DNA of 18,880 nt from a halophilic archaeon J07HX64 (GCA_000416085.1 KE356579.1:412089-430968); one strand, 5' to 3'. Counted from the first letter of the stretch, positions 1 through 6,892 are shown. Translations and numbers: made by a program. The notes: a model not told the origin generated them from the letters alone.

Positions 1-32
1 ACGACGACGACGGCGAACAGCTCGTTCCGTGA
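1..32 (+). CDS. Possible 3' end of an upstream gene (acidic C-terminus)
   Basis: In the third forward frame the first bases read D-D-D-G-E-Q-L-V-P and then a TGA stop at 30-32. An acidic tail ending in a short hydrophobic patch is a common haloarchaeal protein C-terminus, so this may be the end of a rightward gene that starts outside the window. Only nine residues are visible, the other frames are not excluded, and the parent protein cannot be identified. Confidence 0.3.
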   Translation, partial: DDDGEQLVP

Positions 33-246
33 GTCACGGGACTCCGGACGACCCGTGCCCGGCTCCCGGTACACCCCTCCTCTCACACCGGAATGTTGTC
101 TCTGTCTGTCGTGTCGCCGCGCTCACGGGCAAGAACTGAAAGAAGACACCCGTATCGGCAACATACTGGAAAAAATATACCGGGTATATAAACACAACAC
201 GAGGCGTTCAAAAAAATATTAGTACCAGTCTATAGTATACAGGAAC
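33..246 (+). promoter_or_regulatory. Intergenic region and promoter of the aldehyde dehydrogenase gene
   Basis: This 214-bp gap is GC-rich up to about 160 and then strongly AT-rich. It holds two candidate TATA boxes for the downstream gene. TATATAAA at 185-192 is the better match but lies about 58 bp from the start codon. AATATTAG at 215-222 is centred about 28 bp from the ATG, the spacing expected for a leaderless transcript. Similar A-tracts ending in ATAT occur near 169-178 and 210-219, so two promoters or a repeated regulator site are possible. Nothing else was recognised here. Confidence 0.5.
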
Positions 247-1770
247 ATGTCGGTGGATGATTCCCCTTCGGCGACAGAACGACGATCGGCGATACAGAAG
301 CGACACGAGCAGGCAGCAAACGAGGTGCTTCCGGAGCATCGGGCGCTGTACATCGGCGGTGAGTGGGTACAGAGCGCCTCGGGCCAGACGTTCGAGACGC
401 GTGACCCCACGACGGGTGACGCGCTCGCGTCGGTACAGGCCGGGATGGCGACAGATATCGACAGGGCTGTCGATGCGGCGTGGAACGCCTACGACAGCGT
501 GTACAGCGACTACTCGACGGCCGAACGGCAGGCGATGCTGTCGGAGATAGCCGACCGCGTCGAGGCGAAGTCGGAGGCGTTCGCCAAACTCGAGTCCCTG
601 GACAACGGCAAGCCGATAACGGAGGCACGAATCGACATCTCGCTGGTCGTCGACCACTTCCGGTACTTCGCGGGTGTCGCCCGGGCACACGAGGGAGAGA
701 CCGTCGAAACCGACGACAGTCGGGTCGTACAGACACACAAGGAGCCGTACGGTGTGGTCGGTCAGATAATCCCGTGGAACTTCCCGTTGTTGATGGCAGC
801 GTGGAAACTCGGTCCGGCACTGGCCGCCGGAAACACGGTCGTCATCAAACCCGCGGAGGAGACACCGCTGTCCATCCTCAAACTGATGGAGGAGGTCGGC
901 GACGTGGTCCCCGACGGTGTTGTCAACGTGGTGACCGGGTTCGGCGAGGACGCCGGTGCGCCGCTGGCGAGCCACAAAGAGATCCGCAAGGTCGCCTTTA
1001 CAGGGTCAACCGCGATCGGCAGCGAGGTGATGAAGAACGCGGCCGAGCACATCACCGATATCACGCTGGAACTCGGAGGAAAGAGCCCGCTCGTCGTGTT
1101 CCCCGACGCCGACCTCGAACAGGCGGTCCAGACGACAATCACGGCCATCTTCTTCAACACCGGCGAGTGTTGCTGTGCCGGGTCGCGACTGTTCGTCCAC
1201 GAGGATATACAGGACGAGTTCCTCAGCAGACTCGCCGACGCCGCCGCCGACCTCGAACTAAACGACCCACTGCTCGACTCGACGGACCTCGGACCGAAGG
1301 TGACCGAGGAGCAGGTCGAGAACACGATGTCGTACATCGAGACGGCCCGCGAGTCCGACGCGACGTTCCTGACCGGCGGCGACCAGCCCGATGACCCCGC
1401 ACTGGCCGACGGCTGTTTCGTCACACCGACGCTCATCGACGAGATCGACCACAACAACGAGGCCGTCCAGGAGGAGATATTCGGCCCGGTCCAGGAGGTC
1501 TTCACCTGGAGTGACTACGACGAGATGATGGAGATGGCAAACAACGTCGACTACGGACTCGCCGCGGGCGTTTTGACCGAGAGTATCGACAATGCCAACC
1601 GAGCGGCGCGTGATATCGAGGCCGGTAACATCTGGGTCAACACGTACAACGACTTCCCGGCCGGTCAGCCGTTCGGCGGCTACAAGCAGTCCGGGATCGG
1701 TCGCGAGACCGCACAGGAGGCCGTCGAACACTACACCCAGACGAAGACGGTCAACTTCTCGCTGTCGTAA
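247..1770 (+). CDS. NAD(P)-dependent aldehyde dehydrogenase
   Basis: A 507-residue protein of the ALDH superfamily, which oxidises an aldehyde to a carboxylic acid with NAD(P)+ in the cytoplasm. The family landmarks are in order. PWNFP with the oxyanion Asn is near residue 178. The cofactor-binding Lys in VIKPAEETP is near 201. The Rossmann turn FTGSTAIG is at 251-258. The general-base Glu is in LELGGK (about 275). The nucleophile is in GECCCAGSR (Cys309, by alignment to GQxCxAG). The C-terminal IFGPVQ and GGYKQSGIGRE motifs are also present. Length matches the ALDH1/2-like clade. Gln of the GQxC motif is Glu here, a substitution I believe occurs in other ALDHs. The first 30 residues form an extra polar N-terminus before the core, so the true start could be slightly internal, although ATG 247 fits the promoter. 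The substrate cannot be read from the sequence; it stands alone, with no pathway neighbours. Confidence 0.93.
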   Translation: MSVDDSPSATERRSAIQKRHEQAANEVLPEHRALYIGGEWVQSASGQTFETRDPTTGDALASVQAGMATDIDRAVDAAWNAYDSVYSDYSTAERQAMLSEIADRVEAKSEAFAKLESLDNGKPITEARIDISLVVDHFRYFAGVARAHEGETVETDDSRVVQTHKEPYGVVGQIIPWNFPLLMAAWKLGPALAAGNTVVIKPAEETPLSILKLMEEVGDVVPDGVVNVVTGFGEDAGAPLASHKEIRKVAFTGSTAIGSEVMKNAAEHITDITLELGGKSPLVVFPDADLEQAVQTTITAIFFNTGECCCAGSRLFVHEDIQDEFLSRLADAAADLELNDPLLDSTDLGPKVTEEQVENTMSYIETARESDATFLTGGDQPDDPALADGCFVTPTLIDEIDHNNEAVQEEIFGPVQEVFTWSDYDEMMEMANNVDYGLAAGVLTESIDNANRAARDIEAGNIWVNTYNDFPAGQPFGGYKQSGIGRETAQEAVEHYTQTKTVNFSLS

Positions 1771-1894
1771 ATAGACCCGTCTGTTCACACGACCGGACAG
1801 GACATCTCACGTCCCCAGGATCCCCGAGACCTCGTTTGTTCGCCGGTTTCACACCCGAGTCACGGTTCGCTGTGTTTCCCCCTGCCCGGCAGTG

Positions 1895-2272
1895 TTACCC
1901 GTCTGTCGACTCGTCGAACGCAAACAACCGCGGGTTGTTCGAGCGGATGACCTCACCGCTGGGGTGTCTCGCCACGGCCACGGACCCCGCGTCGTGTGCA
2001 CGAGCAAACTGCCTGATGAGGTGCGCGTCGATGAACCGGTCCGGCACGTCGACGTTCACCCGGTCGGTCAACCCGTCGCTCTGGAGACACGTCCACCCGG
2101 AGAGTGCGAGGTCGACAGACGGATCCCTCGCGGTCGATTCCTCGACGACCGCTGTCCGCAACCGGTCGTGGCTCCCCGATGGAACAACGAACATCGTCCC
2201 GTCCGGTGCCACCGCGATATGCTGTGCGGTCGGCTGACCACTCACCTCCGGGAACGGAATCTCTGCTGTCAT
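1895..2272 (-). CDS. Conserved-looking hypothetical protein, 125 aa
   Basis: An acidic soluble protein beginning MTAEIPFPEV, with no signal peptide, membrane segment or cysteine cluster. I do not recognise the family. The composition (many D, E, T, V) and G/C-ending codons are those of a real haloarchaeal gene, and the complementary frames are arginine-rich and implausible. An in-frame ATG upstream at 2347 would add 25 residues of Arg/Gly-rich, poorly conserved-looking sequence. A TTTAAG box on this strand (2395-2400) suits that longer start better (about 50 bp away) than the shorter one (about 125 bp). I kept the shorter start because the good protein composition begins there. It converges with the aldehyde dehydrogenase across a 124-bp gap. 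Confidence 0.6.
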   Translation of the reverse strand: MTAEIPFPEVSGQPTAQHIAVAPDGTMFVVPSGSHDRLRTAVVEESTARDPSVDLALSGWTCLQSDGLTDRVNVDVPDRFIDAHLIRQFARAHDAGSVAVARHPSGEVIRSNNPRLFAFDESTDG

Positions 2273-2589
2273 CCTGTTTTGCCCCCGACCCCGACGTCTG
2301 TCCCCGTGTGTACTGTTCCGGCCGGTGGCTGTCTCCACGTCGACCATCGAGCGGTCAGAGTCACTCTCATTGGTGTGTTCTTCACACGCCCAGGCTTAAA
2401 CGGTCGTAGCCACAGCGGAAACCTCGACAGTCGTCGCGCAACGGGTCAACAAAATACATAATTCGCAGTCTCCCGGACGCCATCCTCAACTTTTGTTCTG
2501 GCCAGGCGCTCAGACAACCGGAGTCACCGCGGATACCGCCTGCACCACGCTCGGTAGCCGGTCGGCTGTCGCGTGTCCTCTGTGGGTGG
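2273..2589. other. 317-bp gap between the hypothetical and CBS genes
   Basis: No convincing gene is present. The side nearest 2273 may encode the N-terminal extension of the hypothetical protein. TTTAAG on the minus strand at 2395-2400 is its likely promoter. A second AT-rich patch (AAAATACATAATTC, 2452-2465) stands out in otherwise GC-rich DNA and could be another promoter on either strand, but no matching product was found. Short open frames here are arginine-rich and look non-coding. Confidence 0.4.
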
Positions 2590-3027
2590 TCACTCGAACT
2601 CGCCTTCGTGGACATCTTTTTCCGGTTCGGAGGCCATCAGGATGCGGTTTTTCGGCAGGAAGTGTGCGAGGTCGGTGGTGGTGACGATGCCGACCGGTTG
2701 GCCGTCCTCTGTGACGGGGAGTCGGGTTACGTTGTTGCGACCCATCCGTTCGCCGGCGACGTGGACGGCCTCGTGTGGACGGATCGTGACGACAGGGTCG
2801 CTCATTATCTCCGTCACCGTCGCCTCCGTGGGGTCGATGTCCGTCCCGACTGTGCGCACAATGTCGGTGTTCGTGACGATACCACAGATAATCTCGCCGC
2901 CGATAACCAGCGAGCCGATCTGCTCGTCGGTCAGCACGTCCGTAGCCTCGGCGATTGTGGTTTCCTCCGTGACGGTCTGCACGGGACTGCTCATAATCTC
3001 GCTGACGGGTGTCTCCTTTCGAGACAT
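2590..3027 (-). CDS. Two-CBS-domain protein
   Basis: A 145-residue stand-alone CBS-pair protein. The first CBS domain starts with VSEIMSSPVQTV (about 8-19) and runs to IVTNTDIV (about 50-57). The second starts with VTEIMSDPVVTI (about 71-82) and ends with GIVTTTDLAHFL (113-124). An acidic tail closes the protein. Such Bateman modules bind adenosyl nucleotides (AMP, ATP, SAM) and sense energy or metabolic state, usually by acting on a partner protein. No catalytic domain is fused here. The start at 3027 (MSRKETPV) is preferred over an in-frame ATG at 3096 because the extra 23 residues look non-coding and contain the promoter: TTTAATAA on this strand at about 3054-3062 lies about 30 bp before the chosen start. 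It is divergent from the PfkB-like gene. The ligand and partner are unknown. Confidence 0.88.
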   Translation of the reverse strand: MSRKETPVSEIMSSPVQTVTEETTIAEATDVLTDEQIGSLVIGGEIICGIVTNTDIVRTVGTDIDPTEATVTEIMSDPVVTIRPHEAVHVAGERMGRNNVTRLPVTEDGQPVGIVTTTDLAHFLPKNRILMASEPEKDVHEGEFE

Positions 3028-3053
3028 ATTGTGCAGAATGTTCGTTGCGTGGG

Positions 3054-3104
3054 TTATTAAACAATCGGGACTCCGCAGGTTGAGGACGGACATCACAGTT
3101 AACC
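3054..3104. promoter_or_regulatory. Divergent promoters of the CBS and PfkB-like genes
   Basis: Two separate TATA-like boxes lie in the 99-bp gap. TTTAATAA on the minus strand (about 3054-3062) is about 30 bp before the CBS start codon. AGTTAACC on the plus strand (3097-3104) is centred about 26 bp before the PfkB-like ATG. Both spacings fit leaderless transcription. Confidence 0.5.
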
Positions 3105-3126
3105 CCGCGCCGGCCGAGCGTACCGT

Positions 3127-4092
3127 ATGACACAGTTCCTCACGTTTGGAGAGACGCCGTTACGGCTCTCGCCGCCGGCAAACCAGCGACTCGAGCGGGC
3201 CAGTGAGATGCGACTCCACGCGGACGGCGTCGAGAGCAACGCGGCTGTGGCAGCACATACCCTGGGTGCGCACACGGTATGGGCATCGATACTGCCGGAT
3301 TCACCACTGGGCCGGCGGGTCCGGTCACAGGTCGACGCCCAGGGGGTCCAGACGGACATCACCTGGGTGGAAACCGGGGACTGTCGGCAGGGGCTGGTGT
3401 TCGGGGAGAGCGCACGGGCGCCCCGCGAGAGCAAGCGTCTCCACGACCGAGACGGGACGCCGCTCGCCTCGGCCTCGCCGAGTGATTTCCCGATGCACCG
3501 TGTCCAGGACGCCGAACTGCTTCTGTCGGGGGTGAACACGGCCGTGCTCTCACAGGCCAGCGCCGAGAGTGTGACAGCGCTTCTCCGGGCGGGCGGTGGG
3601 GCCGGCGCGCGGACGGTGCTCGCGCTTGAGTACGCGCCAGGGCTCGGTTCACCGGAGGTGTACCGCGGTGTGTTCGAGGAGCTTGCGACCCACACAGACG
3701 TGGTGTTCGGGCGGGAGAGTGACATCCAACAGGCGCTCGGTGTCGACAGACGGTGGCGTGACCTGGCGAGTCACCTCACCGTCGAGTACGGACTCGACAT
3801 CGCGGTGGTGCTCCGGTCCGGCCACGGTGCCGCGGCGTTCGAGGACTCCAGTCGAGCAAACGTTGTCCACGAGCGCGAGAGCATCGACGTGGACCCGATC
3901 GACACAGCCGGCGAGTACGGCGCGGTGATCGGTGGGTTCTGTGACGCGATGGTTCACGGCGACGACACGGCGAGCGCCCTGGATGCAGGTCTGGCCGCCG
4001 GTGCGCTCGCCCGCAGCATCGAGGGCCCGTTTCTGACCACCACAGCGGCGGAGTTCGAGGCCACACGGGACCTGCTCGTCGACGGCCGGTAG
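3127..4092 (+). CDS. PfkB-family sugar kinase-like protein (KDG-kinase-like), catalytic Asp apparently lost
   Basis: A 321-residue protein of the ribokinase/PfkB family. The N-terminus (FGETPLRLSPP, residues 7-17, then DGVESNAAVAAHTLG, 33-47, and LPDSPLGRRV, 56-65) closely resembles 2-keto-3-deoxygluconate kinases, which phosphorylate KDG in the semi-phosphorylative Entner-Doudoroff pathway. The second PfkB signature, normally D-T-x-G-A-G-D-A with the last Asp as catalytic base, reads D-T-A-G-E-Y-G-A at 259-266. The anion-hole GAGD is therefore changed and the catalytic Asp is Gly265. The fold looks intact and full length, so this is probably a non-phosphorylating or sugar-sensing paralogue rather than a decayed gene; that is inference. 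ATG 3127 has a TATA-like box (AGTTAACC) 26 bp upstream. Its stop lies 2 bp from the convergent carA stop. Confidence 0.8.
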   Translation: MTQFLTFGETPLRLSPPANQRLERASEMRLHADGVESNAAVAAHTLGAHTVWASILPDSPLGRRVRSQVDAQGVQTDITWVETGDCRQGLVFGESARAPRESKRLHDRDGTPLASASPSDFPMHRVQDAELLLSGVNTAVLSQASAESVTALLRAGGGAGARTVLALEYAPGLGSPEVYRGVFEELATHTDVVFGRESDIQQALGVDRRWRDLASHLTVEYGLDIAVVLRSGHGAAAFEDSSRANVVHERESIDVDPIDTAGEYGAVIGGFCDAMVHGDDTASALDAGLAAGALARSIEGPFLTTTAAEFEATRDLLVDGR

Positions 4093-4094
4093 CG

Positions 4095-5141
4095 CTACTG
4101 CTCGCCCGCCATCGCGAGCACCTCGTCGAAGAAAGTCAGCGAGTCGTGTGGGCCGGGGTTGGCCTCGGGGTGGTACTGTCGGGTGATGATAGAGTCGGCC
4201 TCGCTGTCGAGTCCCTCCGGTGTACCGTCGTTGACGTTGCGCTGTGTGACTGTCAGCACGTCACCCGGGTCGACGACGGTGTAACCGTGGTTCTGTGTGG
4301 TCATCACCACGCGGTCGGTCCGCACGTCCCGCACCGGCTGGTTGACACCGCGGTGACCAAACTCCATCTTCTCTGTGCGCCCGCCGAGCGCGCCCGCGAT
4401 CACCTGCTGTCCGAGACAGATACCCGCGAGCGGTAGTTCGCCGGTGTATGCCTCGACCAGGTCGGCGGCCCCCTCGAAGTTCTTCGGGTCCCCTGGCCCG
4501 TTCGAGATGAACAGCAGGTCGGGGTCAACCGACGCAACCGCCTCCACATCCACGTCGTAGGGCAACTGGTGGACAACGGCGTCGCGCTCGACGAGCGAGT
4601 CGACGATAGAGCCTTTTGCGCCACAGTCGACCAGCGCCACCCGCACCCCCTCGCCCCCGGAGTTGTGTACAACGGGCTCTTCGACAGAGACTGTTGCCCC
4701 GATATCGGTGTGTGCCGACATGTGGACACACGCATCGAGTTCCGCCAGCGCGTCCTCGGGGGTTGCGTCCGGGCCGGCGGCGATGCCACAGGCCATCGCT
4801 CCCTCGTCGCGTATCTCGGTGACGAACTCTCTGGTATCGAGATGGTCCACCGCGGGCACGCCCGCCTCGCGCAGCCACGTCGCGACGTCGTCGGTCAACT
4901 CACGGGCGAGCACACCCTCCGGCTGGACGCTGTCGGATTCGAACCGTTCCTCGCGCACACCGTAGTTGCCGATCAGCGGGTACGAGAACGTCAGCAACTG
5001 CCGGGCGTAACTCGGGTCTGTCAGACTCTCCTCGTAGCCTGTGTACGCCGTCGTGAACACGAGTTCACCGCGGACTGTCCCCGGCGAGCGTGCCCGCCCC
5101 TCGACGACGCGCTCACCTGGTATCGCGATGTAGGCGGTCAT
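4095..5141 (-). CDS. carA: Carbamoyl-phosphate synthase small (glutamine amidotransferase) subunit
   Basis: A 348-residue protein that hydrolyses glutamine and passes ammonia to CarB, which makes carbamoyl phosphate for pyrimidine and arginine synthesis. The N-terminal CarA domain has the typical FTTAYTGYEESLTDPSY stretch (29-45) and SYPLIGNYG (53-61). The C-terminal class-I amidotransferase domain has SNGPGDP (213-219), the nucleophile Cys242 in AGICLGQQ, MEFGHRGVNQPV (259-270), TQNHGYTV (282-289) and the His324/Glu326 pair in QYHPEANPGPHD. All three triad residues are present and the length is normal for the family. carB is not in the window. The promoter is on the minus strand: TTTATCAA (5166-5173) is about 28 bp from the start codon, and TACGAAA direct repeats sit between that box and the ATG, so repression by the divergent Lrp-type regulator is plausible. 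Confidence 0.97.
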   Translation of the reverse strand: MTAYIAIPGERVVEGRARSPGTVRGELVFTTAYTGYEESLTDPSYARQLLTFSYPLIGNYGVREERFESDSVQPEGVLARELTDDVATWLREAGVPAVDHLDTREFVTEIRDEGAMACGIAAGPDATPEDALAELDACVHMSAHTDIGATVSVEEPVVHNSGGEGVRVALVDCGAKGSIVDSLVERDAVVHQLPYDVDVEAVASVDPDLLFISNGPGDPKNFEGAADLVEAYTGELPLAGICLGQQVIAGALGGRTEKMEFGHRGVNQPVRDVRTDRVVMTTQNHGYTVVDPGDVLTVTQRNVNDGTPEGLDSEADSIITRQYHPEANPGPHDSLTFFDEVLAMAGEQ

Positions 5142-5239
5142 TACGAAAACCGTACGAAACTACCCTTGATAAACGTTGCTTTCGAAGTCCTGTTACGAAA
5201 TTCGTAGCGTTCAAGTGCCGGTCGGGGGAAACATCTGTT
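5142..5239. promoter_or_regulatory. carA/lrp divergent control region with TACGAAA repeats and a palindrome
   Basis: The 98-bp gap holds TACGAAA at 5142-5148 and again at 5153-5159, spaced 11 bp (one helical turn). It also holds the near-perfect palindrome TACGAAATTCGTA at 5194-5206. The carA TATA box (TTTATCAA on the minus strand, 5166-5173) lies between these elements, so the direct repeats cover the expected carA transcription start. This is the arrangement expected for an autoregulating Lrp/AsnC protein acting on its neighbour. No strong TATA box was found for the regulator itself; TTCAAG near 5210-5215 is the best position match. That the sites bind this protein is inference. Confidence 0.55.
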
Positions 5240-5653
5240 ATGGATGACCTCGACCGCGAGATACTCGGTCTGTTACGGCGGGACGCGCGGACGCCGTACA
5301 CGGAGATCGCCGAACAGGTTGGCACCTCGGAGGGAACGGTCCGTAACCGTGTCGAGCGTCTGGTCGAGGACGGTGTCATCGAGCGGTTCACTGTGGCGAC
5401 CCGGACCGGCAACGTCCGCGCGATGATCGAACTCGATGTCGACGTGAACGTCCGGACCCGCGAACTGAGCGCGCGCGTCGTCGAGTGGGACCCGGTCGAC
5501 TTTGTCTGGCAGGTTTCCGGTGAAGCGGATGTCGTGCTCGTGGTCGATGTCGCCGACACCACCAGTCTCAACGCGCTCATCCAGCGCGCCCGCGATCTCG
5601 AGGAGGTTGTCTCGACGAAGACCCGGCTCATCCTCGACGAGCGCATCGCCTGA
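5240..5653 (+). CDS. Lrp/AsnC-family transcriptional regulator
   Basis: A 137-residue DNA-binding protein. Residues 1-50 form the AsnC-type winged helix (MDDLDREILGLLRRDART, then TEIAEQVGTSEGTVRNRVERL as the HTH). Residues 57-137 form the RAM/AsnC ligand-binding domain that makes dimers and octamers and usually senses an amino acid or related metabolite. The start is set at 5240 because the family always begins with this LDREIL helix; the in-frame upstream extension from 5090 crosses carA and its promoter. Divergence from carA suggests control of carbamoyl-phosphate synthesis. I recall an Lrp-type trh gene beside carA in Halobacterium, but I cannot confirm orthology. dut follows 46 bp downstream on the same strand and may be co-transcribed. 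Confidence 0.93.
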   Translation: MDDLDREILGLLRRDARTPYTEIAEQVGTSEGTVRNRVERLVEDGVIERFTVATRTGNVRAMIELDVDVNVRTRELSARVVEWDPVDFVWQVSGEADVVLVVDVADTTSLNALIQRARDLEEVVSTKTRLILDERIA

Positions 5654-5699
5654 CGCGGGCACCGGCAGGGACTTGAGGCTGCTGGACACAGTGTGTGCC

Positions 5700-6170
5700 A
5701 TGTTCCGGAGCGGCGAGTTCGTCGCAGCCCACATCGAACAGACGAACGAGGCGCAGGTCCAGCCAAACGGTGTCGACCTGACGCTGTCGGCGGTGTTCGA
5801 ACAGGTTTCCCCCGGTCGGGTCCGGCGAGACGACAAAACGATCGGCGACCGGCGTGAGCGCGACCCCGAGGACGGGGTCTACCGACTCGACCCCGGGGGC
5901 TATATTGTCCGCTACGGCGAGCACATCTGTATCCCGCCGGACCACGTTGGCTTCCTCTACCCCCGGTCGTCGCTACTGCGCAACTCCTGTATGCTCGATA
6001 CCGCCGTCTGGGATGCCGGGTACGAGGGCCGTGGTGAGGGCTTGCTCGAGGTGCACCACACGGTCGAACTCGAACGCGACGCCCGAATCGCACAGCTCGT
6101 TCTCGCGGTGGCTGCCCACGAGACGGAGTACGACGGCAGCTATCAGGGTGAGAATCTCGACAGCTGTTGA
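5700..6170 (+). CDS. dut: Archaeal dUTPase of the dCTP deaminase/dUTPase family
   Basis: A 156-residue cytoplasmic enzyme of the DCD/DUT fold. The motifs are QPNGVDLTL (21-29), YPRSSLLR (87-94), DTAVWDAGYEGRGEGLLEV (100-118), ARIAQLVL (128-135) and a terminal YQGE (148-151). Most dCTP deaminases are about 190-200 residues. The short length and the TAVWDAGYEGRG pattern fit the archaeal dUTPase subgroup, which hydrolyses dUTP to dUMP and pyrophosphate, keeping uracil out of DNA and feeding dTMP synthesis. A dCTP deaminase or bifunctional activity cannot be excluded from sequence. The start at 5700 (MFRSGEFV) is the family start; upstream in-frame sequence belongs to the regulator gene in another frame. 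Its position after carA/lrp gives a pyrimidine-metabolism context. Confidence 0.88.
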   Translation: MFRSGEFVAAHIEQTNEAQVQPNGVDLTLSAVFEQVSPGRVRRDDKTIGDRRERDPEDGVYRLDPGGYIVRYGEHICIPPDHVGFLYPRSSLLRNSCMLDTAVWDAGYEGRGEGLLEVHHTVELERDARIAQLVLAVAAHETEYDGSYQGENLDSC

Positions 6171-6412
6171 CCGACTCGGCCATGCACGTCGCCTCTCAAA
6201 TTGAATCGGATACCCACATCGGCCGTCGAGTCGCCTCGGAGATACACGCCAAACTGGTCGCGTCTAAATCACGAGGGGCTGAGAGTAAGAGACAGTTGTT
6301 TAAGTTTGGGGGCTACATATATGTAATGCCGCGTTGGGGAACGAAACCGGACTGTGCCTCTGACAACCACCCCGGGTGTACGCCTCCAACCGGCCTTTTT
6401 GAAACTCGACAG
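6171..6412 (+). other. dut-rpl21e gap with a possible short transcript (about 6326-6398)
   Basis: A 242-bp space between converging genes. TTTAAG at 6299-6304 lies about 25 bp before ATG 6326, the usual leaderless promoter spacing, and a run of five T at 6394-6398 follows a C/G-rich stretch (CAACCGGCC). Together they could bound an RNA of about 70 nt. The ATG opens a 32-codon frame (MPRWGTKPDC...) that runs through the T-run to a TAG at 6422-6424, just inside the end of the opposing L21e gene. I recognise neither a known RNA nor a known small protein. The palindrome-like TACATATATGTA (6314-6325) just before the ATG is a second AT-rich element. Confidence 0.25.
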
Positions 6413-6703
6413 CTACTTCTGTAGTGTCAGGTGAGCCGGAAGGGAGATGAGCTTCTTCTCGAGGTCACCATCGGTAATCTCGACCTGGTATGCTCGTCCC
6501 TGCTCGCCGACGATAGTGCCGGTTTCGCCGTTGAACCGCGGGTGATACCGGCCGTCCTCGACACTCGGGTCGATGGTGAGGTGGACGGTGTCGCCCACGT
6601 CGAACTCCCGGACAACACGCTGTGGTGGTGAGGTACCACCCTCGCGGGTGTCGTTCTGGAGTTTGTGTCTGGTCCCCTGCTGTGGTCCGTTCGAGTTAGG
6701 CAT
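6413..6703 (-). CDS. rpl21e: 50S ribosomal protein L21e
   Basis: A 96-residue archaeal/eukaryal large-subunit ribosomal protein. The diagnostic parts are the N-terminal MPNSNGPQQGTRHKL, the GTSPPQRVV segment (about 23-31), the HLTIDPSVEDGRYHPRF core (about 41-57) and the GxTGTIVGEQGRAYQVEI SH3-like strand (about 59-77). Length is typical. A TATA-like box on this strand (TTTATA, within 6732-6739) lies about 33 bp upstream. In other haloarchaea this gene is usually followed by rpoF, a DUF655 gene and rsmA. Here the downstream neighbour is a converging dut gene, so the usual cluster is not kept. Confidence 0.96.
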   Translation of the reverse strand: MPNSNGPQQGTRHKLQNDTREGGTSPPQRVVREFDVGDTVHLTIDPSVEDGRYHPRFNGETGTIVGEQGRAYQVEITDGDLEKKLISLPAHLTLQK

Positions 6704-6731
6704 TGATACGATTGAGTTGGCTACTCGCCTG

Positions 6732-6776
6732 TATAAATCGTGCGTTCCCCGACTGCGAGGGTCCGATGGGTTTATG
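6732..6776. promoter_or_regulatory. Divergent promoters of rpl21e and tRNA-Ala
   Basis: TTTATA on the minus strand within 6732-6739 is at promoter distance from the rpl21e start codon. TTTATG on the plus strand at 6771-6776 is about 33 bp before the mature tRNA 5' end. They are the only AT-rich boxes in this 103-bp divergent gap. Confidence 0.5.
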
Positions 6777-6806
6777 CGACCCGACGGGAAATTTGGAGTC
6801 AGAGGA

Positions 6807-6878
6807 GGGCTCGTAGATCAGTGGTAGATCATCCCCCTGGCACGGGGAAGGCCGCGGGTTCAAATCCCGCCGAGTCCA
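6807..6878 (+). tRNA. tRNA-Ala (anticodon GGC)
   Basis: A complete cloverleaf. Acceptor GGGCTCG (6807-6813) pairs with CGAGTCC (6871-6877), including the G3:U70 wobble pair that is the alanyl-tRNA synthetase identity element. The D stem is GATC/GATC. The anticodon stem TCCCC/GGGGA encloses loop CTGGCAC with anticodon GGC at 6839-6841. The variable loop is 5 nt. The T arm is GCGGG-TTCAAAT-CCCGC (6854-6870), and the discriminator is A (6878). CCA is not encoded and no intron is seen. It reads GCC and GCU. TTTATG at 6771-6776 is a plausible TATA box about 33 bp upstream. A pyrimidine-rich TTTCTTTT (6885-6892) downstream is the likely terminator. Confidence 0.97.
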
Positions 6879-6884
6879 CTCGAC

Positions 6885-6892
6885 TTTCTTTT
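6885..6892 (+). terminator. T-rich terminator of tRNA-Ala
   Basis: TTTCTTTT starts 7 bp after the tRNA discriminator base. Archaeal RNA polymerase terminates at T-rich stretches in the non-template strand, so this is the likely end of the tRNA transcript. Confidence 0.45.

Noticed and set aside
307..320. ALDH Gln-to-Glu change at the GQxC motif (residue 307 of the protein) as evidence of inactivity
   Set aside because: Coordinates given are protein residues. The nucleophile Cys and general-base Glu are present, and I believe GE occurs at this place in active ALDH relatives.
480..1788. Several open frames inside the aldehyde dehydrogenase region on both strands
   Set aside because: The 507-residue ALDH carries all catalytic motifs. 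The others are Arg- or Ser-rich shadows.
5113..6183. 356-codon minus-strand open frame across lrp and dut
   Set aside because: It covers two recognised plus-strand genes and their promoter, and its product is Arg/Ser-rich low-complexity sequence.
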